Source: DASXUX01 sp036504595 (GTDB lineage: Bacteria; Planctomycetota; SZUA-567; H5-PLA8). From it: a stretch of 64,000 nt of DNA. Of this stretch, positions 17,388-25,100 are shown one piece after another (positions within the stretch are counted from its first letter, which is position 1; every line of letters starts with the position of its first letter). Made by a program: the position numbers and the translations under genes. The notes under the pieces are model-generated. The model was given only the letters and a program-made list of their open reading frames with translations. It searched no databases and was not told the DNA's origin. The stretch covers positions 1 to 64,000 of the forward strand of contig DASXUX010000044.1 of assembly GCA_036504595.1 (NCBI GenBank), given 5' to 3'.

Positions 17388-19868
17388 ATGAACGAGCCGG
17401 AACCTCACTCCAACACGCTGCTCCAGGCCCTTCGGAAGAACTTCGGCTACACGTCGTTTCGGCCGCTGCAGGAAGAGATCATTCGCGACACGCTCGCGGG
17501 AAGAGATGTCTTCGGCGTGTTGCCCACCGGCGGCGGGAAATCGCTGTGCTATCAGTTGCCGGCTCTGCTGCGGGACGGGCTGACGGTCGTCGTCTCGCCA
17601 TTGATCGCCCTGATGAAGGATCAGGTCGATTCGCTGCAAGCGAACGGCGTGGCGGCGACGTTCCTGAACTCAACGCTCGAGGGCGCCGATGTGCGTCTGC
17701 GTTGTTCTGACTTATACGCCGGGCGCTGCAAGCTGCTGTACGTCGCGCCGGAGCGGCTGATGATGCCGGATTTCCTGGAGCGCTTGAAAGAATGGAACGT
17801 GACAGCGTTCGCCATCGATGAGGCACACTGCATCAGCGAATGGGGCCACGATTTCCGGCCGGAGTACCGCCAGCTTGCGCAGCTTCGCCAGCTTTTTCCA
17901 GATGTGCCGCTGGCGGCGTTTACGGCCACTGCGACCGAGCGCGTACGAAAGGATATCGTCGAACAGCTCAAGCTGCGCAAGCCAAGCCCTTACGTCGCCA
18001 GCTTCAATCGTCCGAATCTCATCTACCGGATCGTGCCCAAGGTAGACGGCGAGACGCAGGTGCTCAATTTGGTTCGCAAACGGCCGAAGGACAGCGGGAT
18101 CGTCTACTGCCTAGCGCGAAAAACGACCGAGAAAGTTGCGAATTGGCTACAAGACCACGGTGTGAAGGCGCTGCCATATCACGCCGGAATGCAGCCCGAA
18201 CAGCGCGCGGAGAACCAGGAGCTCTTCAGCCGCGACGAAGCTCAGGTGATCTGCGCGACGATCGCCTTCGGCATGGGCGTGAACAAACCCAACGTGCGCT
18301 TCGTCATTCACTACGACTTGCCGAAGAATATCGAAAGCTACTACCAGGAAACCGGCCGAGCCGGCCGCGACGGGCTTCCAGCCGACTGCACGCTGCTGTT
18401 CAGCGGCGGCGACGTTTCGCGGCAGATGTACTTCATCGACGATAAAACCGACCCGCACGAAGCGGAGATCGCGCGCCGGCAGCTTCGCGAGCTGGTGCGC
18501 TATGTCGAATCGGGCGGCTGCCGACGGCGTCCGCTGCTGACCTATTTCGGCGAGAACTACAAGGAACCAAAGTGTCACGCTTGCGACGCTTGCCTGGGTT
18601 CACGCGAAATGTACGACGGCACGGTCTTGGCGCAGAAATACATGTCCTGCATTTTCCGCATCCGCAAGGCGAGCCCGCAATTCGGCGCCGCGGCGCGCTA
18701 CGTGGCGGACGTGCTGCGCGGGGAGTACAGCGAGGTCATCAAGAAGTGGGAGCACGAGAAGCTCTCGACCTTTGGCATCGGCAAAGACCTCTCGCGCGAG
18801 CAGTGGCTGGAGGTTGGGCGCGAGTTGGTGCGACTCGGACACATTCAGGAGCGCGAAGACGGAAACTACATGCGTGTGGAGCTCTCGCCGCAGGGACAAC
18901 GCGTGCTGACAAGCGGCGAGAAGATCACGCTGACGCGAGCGATAAAGGAACCTGAACTGGAAACCCCTGTGCGCGCTACCGCGCCAAAGAAGAAGAAAGG
19001 CAAGAAACGAAGGCCGCCGGGCGAAATCGAATGCGACGAAGCGCTCTTCGAGCGGCTTCGCACGCTCCGCAAGACGCTGGCCGACGAGCGGAAAGTGCCA
19101 GCGTACATCATCTTCTCCGACGCGACGCTACGCGAGATGGCGCAGGCCTGCCCCGAAACCGACGCGGAGTTTGCGGACATCAACGGCGTGGGTGAACGAA
19201 AGCGCGAAGAGTTCGCCGGCGTCTTCCTGGCGGAGATTACGGCGTATCTGGAGAGTGAGGAATGGCTGGCCTCAGCAGAGGAGAGCGTTACAAAATCGCG
19301 TGGACACGTTGCTGACATTGACCTGGACGAGGCGCTGTTTGAGCGACTCCGCGAACTGCGAAAGGAGTTGGCCGAACAGCGCAAAGTGCCCGCGTATTTC
19401 ATTTTCTCGGACGCGGTCTTGCGCAAAGTTGCCCAAGCTTGTCCCAAGACGAATGCTCAATTCGCCGAAGTTAACGGTGTGGGAGAGCAAAAGCGCATCG
19501 AGTTCGCCGCAGTTTTTTTGGCGGAAATCAGAGCACACTTGCGCGATATCCAACCTCATCTTCCCAAGGCACTTGGCGAAGCAGTCAGTGAGACGTTGAA
19601 ACTTTTCGACGGCGGAATGAGCGTGCCGGAGATCGCGCAGCAGCGGGCGGCGGGCGAGAGCACCATCTGGGGGCATCTTTGCACCGCCGCCGAAAAGGGC
19701 GAGAAGATCGATCTGAACCGCTTTCTCACGATCGATCAGAAGCTCGAGATCGTGGCGGCGTTTGCCGAATGCGAAACCGAAAGCCTATACGATGTCTATG
19801 AGAAGCTGCAGCGAAAATATGCGCACGGATTGCTGCGGTTGTTCCGATCCGCCAGCAGCAAGAAGTAG
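17388..19868 (+). CDS. recQ: RecQ ATP-dependent DNA helicase with two HRDC domains
   Basis: 3'-5' DNA helicase for recombination and replication-fork repair. Walker A 'TGGGKS' (residues 47-52), Walker B 'DEAHCISEWGHDFR' (about 143) and helicase motif VI 'QETGRAGRDG' are present. The RecQ-Ct zinc-binding cysteines follow ('CRRRPLL'... 'CHACDAC') and then a winged helix. Two HRDC repeats are visible, at about residues 542-626 ('DEALFERLRTLRKTLADERK'...) and 645-727 ('DEALFERLRELRKELAEQRK'...), nearly identical in spacing. A C-terminal HTH-like segment of about 80 residues is also present ('LFDGGMSVPEIAQQRAAGES'). At 826 residues it is longer than E. coli RecQ (about 610), mainly because of the extra HRDC and the tail. 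A Lys-rich linker precedes the first HRDC. Confidence 0.96.
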   Translation: MNEPEPHSNTLLQALRKNFGYTSFRPLQEEIIRDTLAGRDVFGVLPTGGGKSLCYQLPALLRDGLTVVVSPLIALMKDQVDSLQANGVAATFLNSTLEGADVRLRCSDLYAGRCKLLYVAPERLMMPDFLERLKEWNVTAFAIDEAHCISEWGHDFRPEYRQLAQLRQLFPDVPLAAFTATATERVRKDIVEQLKLRKPSPYVASFNRPNLIYRIVPKVDGETQVLNLVRKRPKDSGIVYCLARKTTEKVANWLQDHGVKALPYHAGMQPEQRAENQELFSRDEAQVICATIAFGMGVNKPNVRFVIHYDLPKNIESYYQETGRAGRDGLPADCTLLFSGGDVSRQMYFIDDKTDPHEAEIARRQLRELVRYVESGGCRRRPLLTYFGENYKEPKCHACDACLGSREMYDGTVLAQKYMSCIFRIRKASPQFGAAARYVADVLRGEYSEVIKKWEHEKLSTFGIGKDLSREQWLEVGRELVRLGHIQEREDGNYMRVELSPQGQRVLTSGEKITLTRAIKEPELETPVRATAPKKKKGKKRRPPGEIECDEALFERLRTLRKTLADERKVPAYIIFSDATLREMAQACPETDAEFADINGVGERKREEFAGVFLAEITAYLESEEWLASAEESVTKSRGHVADIDLDEALFERLRELRKELAEQRKVPAYFIFSDAVLRKVAQACPKTNAQFAEVNGVGEQKRIEFAAVFLAEIRAHLRDIQPHLPKALGEAVSETLKLFDGGMSVPEIAQQRAAGESTIWGHLCTAAEKGEKIDLNRFLTIDQKLEIVAAFAECETESLYDVYEKLQRKYAHGLLRLFRSASSKK

Positions 19869-19936
19869 GCACACTTCTCACCGCAACGGTCGCGAAATCG
19901 GGCATCCGATGGCGGCTACTGCGCGAGCGCTCAAAG

Positions 19937-20173
19937 CTACTTCTTCTGAATCGCTTTTGAGGCGTCCTCGCGCGTCTTCACAGCGTCGCGGACATCCTGC
20001 TTAAGCGCGTCCCGCGTGTTGATCTGCTGCTGGATGTTGTCCACGGGAGCCGAAAGCGCCGAACTCTCCTTCTTCTTCGGCTCGGGCTTGGGCGTGTCGC
20101 TGGAAGGCTCACCGCCGCCGCAACCGGCCAGCACAACGATCGCGAACGCACACGTCAGCGCAAATCGATTCAC
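19937..20173 (-). CDS. Small lipoprotein
   Basis: 78 residues from GTG at 20173, preceded by GGGAG. The signal peptide ends in a lipobox 'VVLAGC', so the mature protein should start at the Cys and be lipid-anchored. The mature part is about 60 residues: a Pro/Lys-rich spacer, then a helical stretch 'NIQQQINTRDALKQDVRDAV'. No family recognised. It follows the secreted repeat-protein gene in the same direction with 24 nt between them. Confidence 0.7.
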   Translation of the reverse strand: MNRFALTCAFAIVVLAGCGGGEPSSDTPKPEPKKKESSALSAPVDNIQQQINTRDALKQDVRDAVKTREDASKAIQKK

Positions 20174-20197
20174 AGTTCTTCTCCCCCAGTGCAAGGC

Positions 20198-20917
20198 CTA
20201 ATCGTGGTCACGATCGTAATGCCGTCTCTTTGACAGATCGATATCGACGTCCAGTCCTCCGCGGCGGTGCGGCGGCTCAACGATGATGGGCGGCGGCGTG
20301 ATGGCGCGTTCCTCGTAGTGCCCGGGAATGACCTCGTCGCGGACGATATCGCGGTATTTCGCGGGTACCTGGTACTCTTTGTAGACCGTTTCATAGCGCG
20401 CGGGGATTTCGACTTCGCGAACGACCGTGTCGTACTTGGCCGGAACTTCGACATCGCGAAAAACGGTCGTGTATTCGGCGGGAACGCGGGTCTCGCGCCA
20501 ATAGGCTTCCTGCACCACTCGAGTGACGTGCACGGGGCCAAGCCTGACCTGCTCCGTAACGGCCGGCACGAACTCCCGACCGACGCGCTCGGGTTGCACC
20601 ATCACGGTTTCCTTGACTCGCTGAACCCGCGCCGGTTCCACCAGCACGCGCTCCTCTTTCTTCATGATCTGAGCCGGGTGAACGCAGACGCGTTCGGCCC
20701 GCTTTTCGATATGCGGCGGTTCCACCATGACCCGCTCAGAGCGCCGGACAACGCGATCCGGCACCCATATACGCTCGACCGCCGGCGCGGGCTGCACGAT
20801 CACCGGCCTCGGCGGGCGCGGCGTACCGATGTTGATGTCCACGTCCACAGCCAGCACAGCGCCACTCGTTATCGCCACCACCAGAACGACCTGAAAAACC
20901 GCAGCGCTCGATCTCAT
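20198..20917 (-). CDS. Secreted protein with two blocks of 13-14-residue repeats
   Basis: 239 residues from ATG at 20917, which has AAGGAG seven bases upstream; the longer frame is discarded. A signal peptide ends near 'SGAVLA'. The mature chain has two repeat blocks: about five units of 'ERVMVEPPHIEKRA' type (14 residues), then about five of 'REVEIPARYETVY' type (13 residues, VPAxY core). Regular alternation of branched and charged residues suggests a beta-solenoid or extended beta structure, possibly in the envelope. Similar repeats occur in surface proteins of planctomycetes and cyanobacteria, but no function is known. It ends in an Asp/Arg/His-rich tail. Confidence 0.7.
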   Translation of the reverse strand: MRSSAAVFQVVLVVAITSGAVLAVDVDINIGTPRPPRPVIVQPAPAVERIWVPDRVVRRSERVMVEPPHIEKRAERVCVHPAQIMKKEERVLVEPARVQRVKETVMVQPERVGREFVPAVTEQVRLGPVHVTRVVQEAYWRETRVPAEYTTVFRDVEVPAKYDTVVREVEIPARYETVYKEYQVPAKYRDIVRDEVIPGHYEERAITPPPIIVEPPHRRGGLDVDIDLSKRRHYDRDHD

Positions 20918-21015
20918 GCGCTTATCTCCTTGGGATTGCGGCGACCGGACCTGCGGTTGCCGCGCCGTATTATATCGGCAAACTGGCGCGTGGAAGTGAA
21001 TAGTTGTTGTAGTTC

Positions 21016-21043
21016 GTGTGGCACGGGCAGCCTTTGTTGGCTG
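21016..21043 (+). repeat. GTGTGGCACGGGCAGCC element, copy 1 (intergenic)
   Basis: 28-nt copy of an element whose first 23 nt match 62863-62885, where it lies within the GH65-like gene. Here the right arm of the palindrome is degraded (TTGGCTGTTGCC). Confidence 0.75.
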
Positions 21044-21130
21044 TTGCCAAGTTGCCAAGCCATCCGCAATACACCATTTCAACGCCTGCAGAAGTTTGTT
21101 AAGCTGGCGCAAACCCTAAAGGAGCAACTC

Positions 21131-21937
21131 ATGCGAATCGTCGATTGCCATGTGCATCTCACCGGTGAAGCGATTGCGGCTGACGTTCTGAAAGCCATGG
21201 ACGCCAACGGCGTCTCGCGCACGCTGGTCATCTCGAACTGCGAACGCGTCTCGACACGTGCGATGCGCGACAATGTTCTCCGCGCAAAGAAGCTGATCGA
21301 CGCCGCGCCCGACCGGCTCTCCGGACTGGCGTGGATCAGCCCGACGCTGCCCGGCGCTGCGGAACTTGCGGCCGAAGCGATCGAGTCGCTCGGCTTTTCC
21401 GGCATCAAAATCATTCCCGACCATTGGTATGCGTACGAGCCGCGCCTGGAACCGTTCTGGGACCGTATGAATTCGCTGCATGCCAGCATTCTTTTCCACA
21501 CTGGCATCCTCTATGGCAACGATGACGGCTCGCGCTTCTGCCAACCGATGCACCTGGAAAAGCTCGTGAATTACCCGCACATTCGTTTTGCGATGGCGCA
21601 CATCTCCTGGCCCTGGTGCGAAGAATGTCTGGCCGTCATGGGCCGCATGAAGGCTGCCGTCGGCTATCAGAAGGACGGCTGGCAAAGCTACATCGATCTG
21701 ACGCCCGGCACGCCGCCGCACATCCGCCGGCAGGCCATCAGCAACGCGATCTCGTTCTGCGGCGTCGAGCGACTCATGTTCGGGACGGATAGCTCTCTAC
21801 CCAGCAATCTCAACTATCAGAAAGAGATTTTGGACAGCGATCTGAAGATCTTCAAGGAGCTCGAACTGACGCCGGCGCAGCAGGAACGGATTCTTTCGGG
21901 CACAGCCGAGGAACTGTTCCCGCCGAGAAAGAAGTAG
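21131..21937 (+). CDS. Amidohydrolase_2 family metal-dependent hydrolase
   Basis: 268 residues from ATG at 21131 with AAGGAG eight bases before it. TIM-barrel amidohydrolase: 'MRIVDCHVHLTG' (HxH metal site, strand 1), 'GIKIIPDHW' , 'LFHTGILYG' (His), 'AHISWPWCE' (His) and 'LMFGTDSSLP' (Asp on strand 8). This is the decarboxylase/lactonase-like branch (PF04909), common in carbohydrate- and aromatic-degrading clusters. Substrate unknown. It is divergent from the repeat-protein gene. Confidence 0.85.
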   Translation: MRIVDCHVHLTGEAIAADVLKAMDANGVSRTLVISNCERVSTRAMRDNVLRAKKLIDAAPDRLSGLAWISPTLPGAAELAAEAIESLGFSGIKIIPDHWYAYEPRLEPFWDRMNSLHASILFHTGILYGNDDGSRFCQPMHLEKLVNYPHIRFAMAHISWPWCEECLAVMGRMKAAVGYQKDGWQSYIDLTPGTPPHIRRQAISNAISFCGVERLMFGTDSSLPSNLNYQKEILDSDLKIFKELELTPAQQERILSGTAEELFPPRKK

Positions 21938-22117
21938 GCAGCAGCAGTCGGCAGGAGGCGGGAGCGGCGCAGTGCATCAGAACCGCGAGCGTCAGGGAGC
22001 GGCGCATTGGGGCCTGATAAGGCCCCACCTAGAGCGATCTCCGCGTTGCGCGTAGCGAACGCGCAAGCCAGTACGAAGCGACGGCGCTAGACGAGCATTC
22101 CTTTCAGGAGAGTTCAC
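21938..22117. other. Intergenic region packed with small repeats
   Basis: From the stop codon: GTAGGCA/GGAGGCG-type 7-nt units (21935-21965); ATCAGAACCGCGAGCG repeat (21976-22002, also at 45797 and in part at 58475); a hairpin GGGGCCT/AGGCCCC (22009-22026); and a hairpin TTGCGCGT/ACGCGCAA (22046-22066). The last 20 bases hold the AGGAG ribosome binding site of the next gene. Confidence 0.75.
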
Positions 22118-25100
22118 ATGCGTTTGTTTTCAGCGTTGGCGGTGCTGGTCATTTGTGGAAGCGGTTGCGTCGCTGCGGAAAATGCGTGGGAGCTTGACGA
22201 CTTTACCGTGATCTCCGGCCCGGCGTCGCCGCGCGTGGGCTTGGGCATTCGGCGCGAGGGCCAGAGTCTGCAAGTAGCGCTGGAAGTCGCGCCGCTCGGG
22301 GATTCTCAAATTAAGATTGAGCTCGGCGTTGCGGCAACGAAGAAGGTGGTGCTGAGCGAGAAGGACGCGAAAGCCGCCGGCGCCAACCCTACACGCTTCG
22401 TGTTCGTCATTCCGAGCGCCGATCTCGCGGCCAACGACGCCGATTGGGAAAACCTGCGCGTGGGCGTGGCAGTCGCGTGGGGCCCCGGTTACCCTCTCCC
22501 CCGCGAGGGAGAGGGGTTAGGGGTGAGGGGGCTTTCGCAGGACCGGCAGCGCGAACGGTTCCGGCACATCGGCGGTTCGCCGCACGAAGGGCTTTCGCAG
22601 AATCCAAATGACTGGCTGCCGCTGAGCCTCTCTGAGCACGCGATCGCCGTTGCCAGCCGCAAGAACCGCATCTGGATTCCGTTCGAACAGCCTTGCGACG
22701 GAAAAGCGACCATTGTCATCGAGAACGAAAAGGGCGAGCGGCTGCGCAATTTGATCGCGGGCCAGCCCGTAGCGAAGGGCGCTCAGCGCGCCGAGTGGGA
22801 CGGCCTGGATGATCACAGCAGAGTCGTTGCGCCGGGGAATTATCATTGGCGTTCCATCCATCATCCGGGCGTGTGGCCGGAGTACCTATTTTCGTTCTGC
22901 AATGATGGCCAGCCGCCGTGGCGCACGGGCAGCGGGACCGATATGTGGGGGCCTGACCACAGCGTGCTTGTCGCGGCGACAGCGAACAAGGAATTCACGT
23001 TCTTGGGCGGCTGCTGCGCGGAGTCCGGCTATGCCATCGTCGCCGTCGATCACACCGGCACCAAGCGCATGCACTACAACCCGGCGATGGGCACCGGCAT
23101 TGAAACCGTGGCACTCGCGGCCGACGACACTTACCTCTACGTCGCGAACGACGGTTTCGCGTGGGGCCAGCATATCGACAAGAGCAAGCCAGACTGGAAA
23201 GGCACGCAGAAGATCACGCTCTCCCGGTTTGAGATCAAGACCGGCAAGCCCGCCGATTTTGGCAAAAGCAAGTTCGCGGTGCTCAGCGAGGTCGAAGTCG
23301 GCCCGGGTTCGGCAAACAAGGAACTGAAGAAGCACAGTCTGCAGGGGATGGCGTTGGCCGGAGGCAAGCTGTGTGTTTCGGACCTCGCACACAATCGCGT
23401 GCTACTTGTGAATCCTGCGACGGGCGAAAAAACGGGTGAACTGAAACTGGAGCAGCCCGGGCCGCTGGCCGCTGCGGGCGAGAGCATCATCGCCGTCTCC
23501 GCGGGCAACATCGTGAAGCTGTCTTTGGCCAGCGCGACGGAAACGGTCGTTAAGGCTGGCGAAGCGGACGTTCGCGGCGTGGCGGTCGATGCAAGCGGAC
23601 GCATCTTCGTTAGCGACGGCAAGACGCATACGGTGAAAGTCTTCAGCGCAGCCGGAAAACTTGAGAAAGAAATCGGCACGCCTGGCGGACCATACGCGGG
23701 CCCGTACGTTCCGGAACGCATGATCCATCCGCGCGGACTGGCAGTCGCGGGCAATGGGTGGCTGTGGGTCGGCGAAGAGCGCTGGGCTCCCAAACGCGTC
23801 GCAGCCTGGGATGTCAGCACTGGCAGAGTGCAGGTCGAAAAATACGGGCCGACGGCGTACGGCGCGTCGGGCGCGGGATTCGATGCCCAGGATCCCACGC
23901 GTTGGATTGGCCAAGGCGCGCTGTGGAAAGTCGATCTCGCGACGAAGATTGCCAAGTGTCAGGCGCTGCTCGAACCGGAAGGTAACTCGTTGCAGGGGAT
24001 CTCGACACACTATTCGTTCGTGCATCAGGACGGCCGCACCTTTTTGATCGGCTATTCGGGCGTGACGTTTGTTTCGGAACTGAAGGCGGACGGTTCGATG
24101 AAGGCGCTGGCGATGATCGGTTCCGCGCATCGCTACTGTTTCGGCCGCGGCTGGAATCCCGCGACGGCGGTCGTCGAGGCGTTCGAGAAAGCGTATCCGC
24201 AGAAGAAGGGCAAGACGGGCGACAAAGGCCCGGGCCTGCTGTGGGTGGACAAGAACGGCGACGGCCAGATGCAGGCTGACGAAATCGAGTTCTCGACCGA
24301 AGCCGAGAATTTTGCCGGCGCGTATTGGGGCCACGATTTTCACGATCTGACGCTGCGCGTTCCGGCAACCGTGAAGGGCAAGCGCGTGCTGATTGCGCTC
24401 AAACCTGAGGGCTTCTACGCCGGCGGTGCACCCAAGTACCCGGCGCTGAACGCCGCGTGCGCATCCGGCGTGCCGATCGATCTGTCCGGAAACGAACTGG
24501 AGAGCAGCGTGGACCGGTTCGGGAACATCGTGTTCAACTCCGACCCGGAGATGAAAGCGTTCGCACCGGACGGCAGGCAATTGTGGAGCTTTCCGAATCG
24601 CTGGACGAACGTCCACGGTTCGCACAACGCGCCGCTGCCGGAGACGGGCGTGATGCAGGGCGCTCTGTTCTTCCTCGGCATGACGCCGCTGGACGACAAG
24701 AGCGATGTCTTCGTCATCAATGGGAATCATGGCCGGTTCTTTGTGCTGACCTCCGACGGGCTTTACCTGGATGAAATGTTCAAGGATGTGCGTATGGGCG
24801 GGACGCTCGACGCCTACCTGATTGGCGGCGAATGCTTCGGCGGATTCTTCGCGAAGTCCGCGACCGACGGCGCTTACTATCTGCAAAGCGGCCACACCGA
24901 CTATCGCATCTTCAAGCTGCACGGGTTGGATCAGGCCAAGCGGCTGGAGGGCACGGTCGCGGTGACGCCGGAGCAAGTCGTCGCTGCCGAACGCAATCTG
25001 GCGCGCAAGGTCGCGCAGACTTCGGCGAAAAAGGACGGCGTCGTAGTTCGTTTGAAGATGCCGCCGGCCATCGATGGCAAGAGCGCTGAGTGGGCCGGTG

